A stretch of 64,000 bases of DNA, taken from the NCBI RefSeq assembly GCF_000013605.1, contig NC_007908.1, positions 2,728,001 to 2,792,000 on the forward strand, read 5' to 3'. Under the pieces are notes generated by a model, which searched no databases, had not been told where the DNA came from, and saw nothing but the letters and a program-made list of their open reading frames with translations. The position numbers and the translations under genes were made by a program. This document shows positions 22,712 to 29,830 of this stretch, one piece after another. The DNA is from Rhodoferax ferrireducens T118 (GTDB lineage Bacteria > Pseudomonadota > Gammaproteobacteria > Burkholderiales > Burkholderiaceae_C). The first letter of the stretch is position 1. The number at the start of each line of letters is the position of its first letter.

Positions 22712-23206
22712 TCAAGGCGTTCGCAGCATTTCCAGATGCGCAATGCCGTCTTCGATATAAGGCCGGCCCTGGTCGACAAAACCATGGCCAGCGTAAAAAC
22801 CGGCCAGCTGCGCCTGGGCGCCAATGCGGATCGGCTGCGCGCCCCACTGCGTGCAGACCGCCGTGACAGCCCGGTCCATCAGCGCGTGCCCAAGCCCGAG
22901 CCCGCGAACGCCCGGTGCCGTCAGCACCCGGCCAATGCTGGCCTCGGCAAACTTGACACCCGGGGGAAAGCAGCGCGCATAGGCCAGCAGCGCCTGCTGC
23001 GGCTGGGCAACGGACCCGGCGCTGGACTGGGCCGCAAAGCCGAGCAAGTGCATGGCTTGGGCGTCAGCCCCGTCCAGGTCCTGAAAGACACAATTTTGTT
23101 CCACCACGAACACCGCGCTGCGCAAGCGCAGCAGCGCATACAACTCGGTGACGCTCAGGTTGGCAAAGGTCGACCATTGCCAGTGCAGCGCGACCTGCTG
23201 GCTCAT
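22712..23206 (-). CDS. GNAT acetyltransferase, ElaA family
   Basis: A 164-residue GNAT protein of the ElaA type. The start pattern ELYALLRLRSAVFVVEQNC is characteristic of that family. The acetyl-CoA binding loop is VRGLGLGHALM, and the C-terminal GFYAGHGFVDQGRPYIEDGI matches the family end. Length matches ElaA (about 150). The ATG overlaps the stop of the upstream GST-like gene by 4 bp, so the two are translationally coupled. The substrate of the family is not established. Confidence 0.88.
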   Translation of the reverse strand: MSQQVALHWQWSTFANLSVTELYALLRLRSAVFVVEQNCVFQDLDGADAQAMHLLGFAAQSSAGSVAQPQQALLAYARCFPPGVKFAEASIGRVLTAPGVRGLGLGHALMDRAVTAVCTQWGAQPIRIGAQAQLAGFYAGHGFVDQGRPYIEDGIAHLEMLRTP

Positions 23207-24144
23207 GTGGGCAACACCGCCTTGAGCACGTAGCCGATGCGTGGAAAGTGCACCTGCACCGTGCCCGCGCGTGCATCAACCCGGCGCAGGCTGTAGTGGG
23301 TGCGGGTGGCGGCAATCAGCTCGCCCTCGGTGACATCGGTGCCAAAGCTTTCCGCCGCCACCGTGACACGGCTGCCCAGAGGAATGCCGTGTTCATCCTC
23401 AAATGTGGAGTCTTTTATTGCTGTAGCCCCCGTCGATGCTGAACATAACGCTATTGATTCTGCAGCAGAATACTTTTCCATGCGGCCGTGTCCAAGCGCT
23501 GCCATTCGGTCCATCCAGGCCAGAACAAAGGGGGTGGCGTCCAGAATGCCCGCCATCACCGGCACCACCTGGCGCGTGAACCACAAGGGATGGTAGGCGG
23601 CAAAGTCGGCCACGCAAGGCGCGTCGCCGAGCAAAAAATCCTGGCCATGGAGCATGTTCGCGATGCGCCGCAAGTAGGACTTGTAGGCGGCGCTGGCGTC
23701 ACCCGGGCGCAGGCGGGTCATGCCCGCGCTCATCGCAGCCCGGTCCGCGCCAAAGGCCTTGGCCGCCTCGGGCGGCACGCCCTCAAACAGAGCCGCCGCC
23801 CCTTTGGGTTGCAGGTTGTAAGCCATCGCCGCCCAGAACAGGGTGCTGTCGGCCCATTGCGCCAGCACGCGCGCCAGCCCCTTGTGCTGCGCCGGGTACA
23901 GGCTTGGCTCGGCTTGCAGGTGTTCGAGCACGTCACAGATCAGCGCGCTGTCGCAGTAGACGTCCGAGCCGATCTGCAAAAACGGCGTCTTGCGGTAACC
24001 GCCGGTGAGCGCCAGCACGTCCGGTTTGGGCATGATGGACGGGATGACGACCGACTTCCAGGCCAGTTGTTTGTAGCCCAGCACGAGCCGGATTTTTTCT
24101 GAAAACGGCGAGGTGGGATAGTGGTGAAGAATGATGTCTGTCAT
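23203..24144 (-). CDS. Glutathione S-transferase family protein with C-terminal extension
   Basis: A 313-residue protein. Residues 1-80 form the thioredoxin-like GST N-domain (LHHYPTSPFSEKIRLVLGYK; GGYRKTPFLQIGSDVYCDS), and residues 95-215 an all-helical C-domain. About 100 further residues follow, longer than ordinary GSTs (about 220). The junction between the GST fold and this extension (about residues 228-248) is encoded by a copy of dispersed repeat family 1 read in frame, giving ESIALCSASTGATAIKD. The extension looks beta-rich (GSRVTVAAESFGTDVTEGEL). A GGAGG site lies 7 nt before ATG 24144. The substrate is unknown. Confidence 0.83.
   Translation of the reverse strand: MTDIILHHYPTSPFSEKIRLVLGYKQLAWKSVVIPSIMPKPDVLALTGGYRKTPFLQIGSDVYCDSALICDVLEHLQAEPSLYPAQHKGLARVLAQWADSTLFWAAMAYNLQPKGAAALFEGVPPEAAKAFGADRAAMSAGMTRLRPGDASAAYKSYLRRIANMLHGQDFLLGDAPCVADFAAYHPLWFTRQVVPVMAGILDATPFVLAWMDRMAALGHGRMEKYSAAESIALCSASTGATAIKDSTFEDEHGIPLGSRVTVAAESFGTDVTEGELIAATRTHYSLRRVDARAGTVQVHFPRIGYVLKAVLPT
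23411..23460 (-). repeat. Dispersed repeat family 1, copy B, inside a coding sequence
   Basis: On the minus strand it contains AATCAATAGCG, then CATCGACGGGGGCTACAGC. It is read in frame within the GST-like gene and produces the hinge between the GST fold and the C-terminal extension. Confidence 0.7.
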
Positions 24145-24163
24145 GGTGGAACCTCCGGTTGTT

Positions 24164-24214
24164 CAGTCGGGGACAGAGCTTGCCCGCTGCGGGTGGCTAC
24201 GGTCTGTCCGGCAA
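24164..24214 (+). repeat. Repeat family 2, single copy
   Basis: The unit begins GGGACAGAGCTTGC and ends GGCTACGGTCTGTCC; the ends GGACAGA and TCTGTCC can pair as a hairpin. It lies in the 74-bp gap between the GST-like and CurA-like genes. It matches the multi-copy blocks at 40495 and 44606. Confidence 0.7.
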
Positions 24215-24218
24215 GGTT

Positions 24219-25235
24219 TCAGGCTAATTTGACCAGTTGCTTGCCAAAATTTTTGCCTTTGAGCAAGCCCAAAAACGCCTCGGGAGCCGCTTCCAGGCCT
24301 TGCGCAATCGACTCTCTGGGTTTGAGCTTGCCGGTGGCCACCAGCGTGCCCAGCTCTTTGAGCGCCTCGGGCCACACCTCCATGTGTTCGCTGACGATGA
24401 AGCCTTGCACCTTGAGCCGGTTGGTCAGAATCAGTGCCGGATGGCTCAAAGGCAGTGGCGCGCCGTCGTAGCCGGCAATCATGCCGCAGACCGCGATACG
24501 GCCAAAGGCGTTCATGCACAGCAGCACGGCGTCGAGCACCATGCCGCCGACGTTTTCGAAATAGCCATCCACACCATCCGGGCAGGCGTCCTTGAGGGCT
24601 TTGGACAGCGAGGCCGCATCGTGGTGCAGTTTGTAATCGATGCAAACGTCAAAGCCCAGTTCATCCACGGCGTACCTGCATTTTTCGGGGCCGCCGGCAA
24701 TACCGACGGTGCGGCAGCCACGCGCTTTGCTCAAGGCCGCAAACGCACTGCCCACGGCGCCCGTGGCGGCGCTCACCACCATGGTTTCGCCCGCTTTCGG
24801 CTCGATAATTTTGACCAGGCCATACCAGGCCGTGACGCCCGGCATGCCGACCGCGCCAAGGTAGGCGCTCAGCGGAATGAGGGTGGTATCGACCTTGCGC
24901 AGCGCGCCCAACTGGTTGGCGTCGACCACGCTGTACTGCTGCCAGCCGCCCATGCCCACCACCTTGTCGCCAACGGCAAATTTCGGGTTTCTGGATTCCA
25001 CCACCTCGCCCACCGTGCCGCCGCCCATCACTTCATTCAAGGCTTGCGGCGCGGTGTAGCTTTTCGCATCGTTCATGCGGCCTCGCATGTAGGGGTCCAG
25101 ACTCAGGAAGTGATGCCTCACCAGCACCTGGCCGTCCTGCAGCGCGGGGGTCTCACTGACGATCAGCTTGAAGTTGCTGGCAAGCGCCTCGCCGCTGGGG
25201 CGGCTGACGAGATGGATTTGCTGGTTCGTTGGCAT
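24219..25235 (-). CDS. NADP-dependent alkenal/curcumin reductase-like MDR oxidoreductase
   Basis: A 338-residue medium-chain reductase of the CurA/leukotriene-B4-dehydrogenase subgroup, which reduces alpha,beta-unsaturated ketones and aldehydes with NADPH. Seen are the early FLSLDPYMRGRM motif typical of this subgroup, GGGTVGEVVESRNPKFAVGD, the cofactor loop AATGAVGSAFAALSKARGC, and YFENVGG. The zinc-binding cysteines of alcohol dehydrogenases are absent, as expected. AGGAGA lies 6 nt before ATG 25235. It is transcribed leftwards after the thioesterase gene, with a dispersed repeat between them. Confidence 0.9.
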   Translation of the reverse strand: MPTNQQIHLVSRPSGEALASNFKLIVSETPALQDGQVLVRHHFLSLDPYMRGRMNDAKSYTAPQALNEVMGGGTVGEVVESRNPKFAVGDKVVGMGGWQQYSVVDANQLGALRKVDTTLIPLSAYLGAVGMPGVTAWYGLVKIIEPKAGETMVVSAATGAVGSAFAALSKARGCRTVGIAGGPEKCRYAVDELGFDVCIDYKLHHDAASLSKALKDACPDGVDGYFENVGGMVLDAVLLCMNAFGRIAVCGMIAGYDGAPLPLSHPALILTNRLKVQGFIVSEHMEVWPEALKELGTLVATGKLKPRESIAQGLEAAPEAFLGLLKGKNFGKQLVKLA

Positions 25236-25252
25236 ACGCTTCTCCTACTGAA

Positions 25253-25322
25253 ATTACTATTAATTATGTAGCTGCTTACGCAGTATCGACGGGGGGCTGG
25301 AGCCCAATCTGTTATAAATTTG
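25253..25322 (+). repeat. Dispersed repeat family 1, copy C
   Basis: It contains ATTATGTAGCTGCTTACGC followed by GTATCGACGGGGGGCTGGAG and ends GTTATAAATTTG. It lies between the CurA-like and thioesterase genes and stops just before the thioesterase stop codon. Confidence 0.75.
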
Positions 25323-25332
25323 AAACGAGATA

Positions 25333-25773
25333 TCAATCGGTGGCAATGACGCCGGCCGGCGCGTTCAAGCCATGCGCGCTCTTCGGCCCGGTGGGCAGGC
25401 GGCGCACAAATTTGAACGTGCCAGTGGCATGAGCGCACGCCCGGCCCTGTTCGTCAAACACCGTGCCTTCGGTGAAGGCCATGGTGGCGGTGCGGTGCAT
25501 CAAGTGGCCTTTGGCAGTGAGCGCCCCAACCGCCGGTTGCATGAAGCTGGTTTTCATCTCGATGGTGACGGCGCCCATGTCCTGCTGCACGCTGCGCGCC
25601 GCCACCGCCATGGTCACATCCAGCAAGGTCATCAAGGCGCCGCCGTGGGTGACGTTGAACGAATTCAGATGCTCCGGACGCGGCGTGTAGCGCAGCTCGG
25701 ACAAGCCGCCCTCATACAGCCGCAGCTCAAAACCCAGCAGCTCGACAAAGGGAATGGCAACGCCGAAGTTCAT
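25333..25773 (-). CDS. PaaI-type hotdog thioesterase
   Basis: A 146-residue hotdog-fold protein, the usual length for PaaI/YdiI-type acyl-CoA thioesterases. Signature features are SFNVTHGGALMTLLDVTMA, with the HGG motif and the acidic residue of the following helix, and the central-strand sequence AVTIEMKTSFMQPA. The open frame continues upstream to 25866 inside the neighbouring SDR, so ATG 25773, 2 bp after the SDR stop, is taken as start. Tight spacing shows an operon with the SDR. It likely hydrolyses an acyl-CoA; the substrate is not identifiable. Confidence 0.88.
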   Translation of the reverse strand: MNFGVAIPFVELLGFELRLYEGGLSELRYTPRPEHLNSFNVTHGGALMTLLDVTMAVAARSVQQDMGAVTIEMKTSFMQPAVGALTAKGHLMHRTATMAFTEGTVFDEQGRACAHATGTFKFVRRLPTGPKSAHGLNAPAGVIATD

Positions 25774-25775
25774 GT

Positions 25776-26567
25776 CTAGCCGCCGATGAGCACGCTGACG
25801 CCGCCGTCCACCGCCAGCCACTGGCCGGTGATGTGCTTGCCCGCATCGCTGGCAAACAGCACACACAAGCCTTTCAGGTCTTCATCGTCGCCCAGGCGTC
25901 TCAAAGGCGCACCGGCCGCCAGTTTTTCCTCACCCAGGGCAGCCAGCGTACCGGCGGTCATCTTGCTCGGGAAAAACCCAGGGCAGATGGCGTTGACGTT
26001 GATGTTGTATTTGCCCCATTCGGCCGCCAGCGCGCGGGTGAAGTTGATCACGGCCCCCTTGGAGGTGTTGTAGGCAATGGTGGTCATCTCGGGCGGATTG
26101 CCGCCCAGCCCGGCGATCGAGGCCACGTTGATGATGCGTCCCGAGCGGCGCGCAATCATGCTCTTTTTGGCGATCACCTGGCTCAAGATAAAGTAACCGC
26201 GTACGTTGAGGTTCATCACCTTGTCCCAGGCCTCAATCGGATGATCTTCGGCAGGTGCGCCCCACGCCGCGCCCGCGTTGTTGACCAAAATGTCCACATC
26301 GCCCATGCGCTGCAGCGTCTCGTCCGCCAAACGGTGAATATCGGCCTCTTTGGCGCAATCGGCCGCGATCCAGCGGGCGTCAATGCCCGCAGCCTGCAAC
26401 TCGGCGGTGGCCTGCTCCAGCTCATCGGCCTTGCGCGCGCTGAGCATGATGCGCGCACCGGCCTCGCCCAGCGCATGCGCCATTTGCAGCCCCAAACCGC
26501 GGGAGCCGCCAGTGACCAGGGCGGTCTTGCCTTTGATGTCGAAAAGTTGATGGATGGTACGGGTCAT
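25776..26567 (-). CDS. SDR family oxidoreductase (3-oxoacyl reductase-like)
   Basis: A 263-residue short-chain dehydrogenase with TGGSRGLG, NNAGAAWG, the catalytic Ser in INVASIAG, YNTSKGAV and the C-terminal ICPGFFPSKMT and GQWLAVDGG. This set is typical of the FabG/gluconate-dehydrogenase-like branch. ATG 26567 has a strong GGAG site 7 nt upstream, so the longer frame to 26618 is rejected. It is the first gene of a leftward pair with the thioesterase, which suggests a step in acyl-CoA metabolism. Confidence 0.9.
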   Translation of the reverse strand: MTRTIHQLFDIKGKTALVTGGSRGLGLQMAHALGEAGARIMLSARKADELEQATAELQAAGIDARWIAADCAKEADIHRLADETLQRMGDVDILVNNAGAAWGAPAEDHPIEAWDKVMNLNVRGYFILSQVIAKKSMIARRSGRIINVASIAGLGGNPPEMTTIAYNTSKGAVINFTRALAAEWGKYNINVNAICPGFFPSKMTAGTLAALGEEKLAAGAPLRRLGDDEDLKGLCVLFASDAGKHITGQWLAVDGGVSVLIGG

Positions 26568-26755
26568 GTGGGTCTCCTGTTTATTGTCATTGAGTCGCAT
26601 CGCGCTTGGCCGACGCACGCTAAAAAGCCATTTTGCAGGAATTTACCCGGTTGCCCCATGAATGCTGTCGCTCGGGCGATAGCGCGGCTGGCTGCGGCGC
26701 CACTGTGCAATGATAGGGGCACGTTGACTGTCTCTGTGCCTGTGAGGATGCTGCC

Positions 26756-27778
26756 ATGACCCCCTTCAAAAATCTGCCAAGCCATGGCCGCTCCGGAACG
26801 CCACGCCGACTGTTTCTTGGGCTGATGGCTGCCGTTGCACTGCTTCCGGCCGCCTCCATGGCGCAGGGACAAAAAGTTTTTCGCGTTGGCGTAACCCAAA
26901 TCGTGTCGCATGCCGCGCTGGATGCCGACGAAAAAGGCTTCGAAGTGGGCCTGGCCAGTGCCGGTTTCAAGGAAGGGGTGAACGTGATGTACCTCCGCCG
27001 CAACGCCCAGGGCGATCTGGCCGCCGCCGACACCATTGCCCGCGAATTTGCGTCCGAGAGAGTGGACCTGATCCACGCCATTGCCACACCCACGGCCCAG
27101 GCGGTGATGCGCACTGGCACCCGCATTCCGGTGGTCTTTTCGTCTGTGACGGACCCGGTGCTGGCAGACATCGTGCCCAGCAACAGTGCAGCGGGCCAAA
27201 AAACCGGTACACACGTCACTGGCGTGAGTGACCTGTGGCCGGTGCGGCTGCAGTTCGAGACCTATGCGCGGGCTGTTCCGCGGGCAAAAACCTGGGGCAC
27301 CATCTACAACCCCAAAGAAAACAATTCGCTGTCTCACATCCAGGTCATGAGAGAGACCGCCCAAAATCTGGGTCTCACCCTGGTGGAAGCGACCGTGGAC
27401 AGCAGCGAGGAAGTCGGGTCGGCGGCGGCCTGGCTGGCTGGCAAGGTTCAGGCCATCACGGTCACCTCGGACAACACCACGATGGCCAACCTGGAAGCCA
27501 TTGCCCGTGTGTGCGATCAGCACAAGATTGCCCTTTTTGCAGGCGACATCGACAGCGTGGCGCGCGGCGCCGTCATGGCCTATGGCCCCGACTATTTTCT
27601 GGTCGGCTACTCGGCCGGAAGAAAGGCGGCTCTGGTCCTCAAAGGCATCAGGCCCGGCGACGTGCCATGGGGTCCGGTGGAAATATTCAGCCTGGTCATC
27701 AACACCCGCGCGGCCAGGGCCCAGGGTGTCACGATACCGCCCGAGTTAATAGCCAGGGCTGACAAAGTCCTCAACTGA
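26756..27778 (+). CDS. ABC-type substrate-binding protein (PF04392 type), orphan
   Basis: A 340-residue exported binding protein with a signal peptide (hydrophobic LFLGLMAAVALLPAASMAQG). The mature part has the two-lobed layout of the ABC_sub_bind family: VFRVGVTQIVSHAALDADEKG, IHAIATPTAQAVM, VFSSVTDPVLADIV, WGTIYNPKENNS, AITVTSDNTTMANLE. A GAGG site precedes ATG 26756. No permease or ATPase gene adjoins it. The next gene, 16 bp downstream, is a membrane diguanylate cyclase, so the binding protein may act as that enzyme's ligand sensor rather than in uptake (inference). Confidence 0.87.
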   Translation: MTPFKNLPSHGRSGTPRRLFLGLMAAVALLPAASMAQGQKVFRVGVTQIVSHAALDADEKGFEVGLASAGFKEGVNVMYLRRNAQGDLAAADTIAREFASERVDLIHAIATPTAQAVMRTGTRIPVVFSSVTDPVLADIVPSNSAAGQKTGTHVTGVSDLWPVRLQFETYARAVPRAKTWGTIYNPKENNSLSHIQVMRETAQNLGLTLVEATVDSSEEVGSAAAWLAGKVQAITVTSDNTTMANLEAIARVCDQHKIALFAGDIDSVARGAVMAYGPDYFLVGYSAGRKAALVLKGIRPGDVPWGPVEIFSLVINTRAARAQGVTIPPELIARADKVLN

Positions 27779-27794
27779 CCCCCCGGAGACAAGC

Positions 27795-29063
27795 ATGCGT
27801 TTTCTCGGCAGCCTCCACATTGCGGTGGCCATCTTGTTACTCTCCATCGGGGTCGGGCTGTACGCTGATCTCAAGAGCGAGCAGATGCACGGGCAAAGCC
27901 TGCGGATACAGACCGGACTGGAGCGTATGGTCCGACTGAACCAGTCGCTAACCAGTGTGATGGCCACGGCTGTGATCGAGAAGAACAGCCTGCGTGCGGC
28001 CAGCTACAACTCGCTGCACACGAAGCTGGAGGCCACCATGCAGGAGGTCCAGGCGCTGACACAGCACATGACACTGGCGGGTGAAATCCTGGCACTGCGT
28101 GACGAGCAGCGTGCCTTGCGTGCACAGGAGAGTCAGGTTTTTGTGCACATACGGGACGAGCAATGGGACGCCGCCTACAAGGTCCTGTTGGGCGGGGATT
28201 ACGTCATGGCGCTGAAGATTTATGAAATCAACAGTGAATCGGCCGTCGGCGCCCTGACCATTGAGCTGTCCAATACCGCCCGGCGACAAGACCTGCTGCG
28301 CCAGGCAACGCTGATGCTGCGCCTGGCGGCGGCAGCGCTGCTGCTGTGGACGGGGTGGCGCTATTCCCGCCGTCTACAGGCCGAATTGGCCGAGCAGGTG
28401 CGCTTGCGTGGGGAGGTCACTGCGGCCAATGAGGCGTTGGAAGAGAAGGTCCGGCTGCGTACCGCCGAGTTACAGGCCGCCAACAGCCAGTTGGAAACCC
28501 TGAGCACCACCGATGGGCTGACCGGCCTGGCCAACCGCCGCCGTTTTGACAAGTATTGGGCCGAGGAATGGCAGCGCGCACTGCGCCAGGCGACGCCGCT
28601 GGCGGTGATCATGATGGATGTGGACCACTTCAAGACCTATAACGACCACTACGGGCACCAGCAGGGAGACGAGTGCCTGCGGCGCGTGGGCGAGGTGCTG
28701 CGGGCCACGGTCAGACGCGCAGGTGAACTGGCGGCACGTTATGGCGGTGAAGAATTTGTGGTGGTCATGCCAGGTGCTTCGTTGGCGCAGGCGCAAGAAA
28801 CCGCTGAGTCGATCCTGGCCGCCATTCGTGCCGAGCAGATGCCCCATGCCAGTTCACCGGTCGCCAGCGTGGTGACGATCAGCCTGGGCGTGGCAGCAGG
28901 CACCCCCGGCCCGGCCGGTGACCGTGCGCGCATGCTGAACGAAGCCGATGTGGCTCTGTATGACGCCAAGCACCAGGGCCGCAACCGCGTGGTTCCATCT
29001 TTGCCAGGACTGACCCAGCCGAACGTTACAAACGCCATCAGCAATACCGTCACGCTGCTTTAA
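27795..29063 (+). CDS. Membrane diguanylate cyclase (GGDEF)
   Basis: A 422-residue protein with an N-terminal membrane helix (LHIAVAILLLSIGVGLYA), a helical periplasmic region (about 30-170), a second membrane helix (LMLRLAAAALLLWTGW), a coiled coil (EALEEKVRLRTAELQAANSQ) and a C-terminal GGDEF domain. The active-site motif is GGEEF, an accepted functional variant. Five residues before it the inhibitory-site position reads RAGE rather than RxxD, so feedback inhibition may be weak. GGAG precedes ATG 27795. It is the second gene of an operon with the orphan binding protein. Confidence 0.9.
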   Translation: MRFLGSLHIAVAILLLSIGVGLYADLKSEQMHGQSLRIQTGLERMVRLNQSLTSVMATAVIEKNSLRAASYNSLHTKLEATMQEVQALTQHMTLAGEILALRDEQRALRAQESQVFVHIRDEQWDAAYKVLLGGDYVMALKIYEINSESAVGALTIELSNTARRQDLLRQATLMLRLAAAALLLWTGWRYSRRLQAELAEQVRLRGEVTAANEALEEKVRLRTAELQAANSQLETLSTTDGLTGLANRRRFDKYWAEEWQRALRQATPLAVIMMDVDHFKTYNDHYGHQQGDECLRRVGEVLRATVRRAGELAARYGGEEFVVVMPGASLAQAQETAESILAAIRAEQMPHASSPVASVVTISLGVAAGTPGPAGDRARMLNEADVALYDAKHQGRNRVVPSLPGLTQPNVTNAISNTVTLL

Positions 29064-29132
29064 GCCAGCACCGAGCCCATTCTCGATCCAGAGAATTTGT
29101 AGGTGACGCCTCCAACTGGCTTTTAACCATCC

Positions 29133-29744
29133 TCAGATTTTGGGGAAGCGTATGCGACTGATCATCAATGAGCCAGAGAGCGCAAACAACAAGACCATTG
29201 GGTGCAATATGAAACCAGCCATTGCGACCTGTCCCAACCAAAGTGACTTGCCCAGAGCACCTTGCATGGCCGCAACAAACATCAACAGCACCAGTATCAG
29301 TGACGTTGGGATGGGCGTTCCCTCGAAGTATTTCACTTTGTCTTGTCCTTGTGAAAGCGCTTCGGCCGTCACGTTGTAGCGCGCCAGGCGCGATACGCCA
29401 CACGCAACAAAATAGGTCAGAACAATGCGGTCGTACAAACCCTGCATGCCGCAACCATACGCAATCAGGGCCGGGGCTACGCCAAAAGAGATGATGTCAG
29501 CGAGTGAATCAAGCTCACGCCCCATAGGCGACGTTTTCTGTCGCCACCGCGCAATCCGTCCATCCATCACGTCAAATACCATAGCGGCCAACACCAGCCC
29601 ACAGGCAAAGTAGATATGGATGACATCACTCGTTTGCAGGTAGGTCATCATGGAAAATAGGGCGCCCGTGCCACATATGGCATTGCCTAGCGTAAACCAA
29701 TCGGCCAGATGAAACTCCCGAATCATCGAAAAAGTCTTTGTCAT
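29133..29744 (-). CDS. pssA: CDP-alcohol phosphatidyltransferase, phosphatidylserine synthase-like
   Basis: A 203-residue membrane enzyme expected to transfer a phosphatidyl group from CDP-diacylglycerol to an alcohol, most likely serine. The family signature is present in full: DVMDGRIAR, then eight residues, G, three residues, D, three residues, D (ending GRELDSLAD). Several hydrophobic helices surround it, and YFEGTPIPTS resembles phosphatidylserine synthases. ATG 29744 follows GAGGA; the upstream open frame to 29819 is rejected. It is convergent with the diguanylate cyclase gene. Serine as acceptor is an inference. Confidence 0.83.
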   Translation of the reverse strand: MTKTFSMIREFHLADWFTLGNAICGTGALFSMMTYLQTSDVIHIYFACGLVLAAMVFDVMDGRIARWRQKTSPMGRELDSLADIISFGVAPALIAYGCGMQGLYDRIVLTYFVACGVSRLARYNVTAEALSQGQDKVKYFEGTPIPTSLILVLLMFVAAMQGALGKSLWLGQVAMAGFILHPMVLLFALSGSLMISRIRFPKI

Positions 29745-29830
29745 AGTGCGTGTCCTCACGGCAAGCAGGTTACTCCACTTTTTTGAAAATTTGCAATGCC
29801 TAAAACGCTGCGCTGGCATACTCTAAACCC

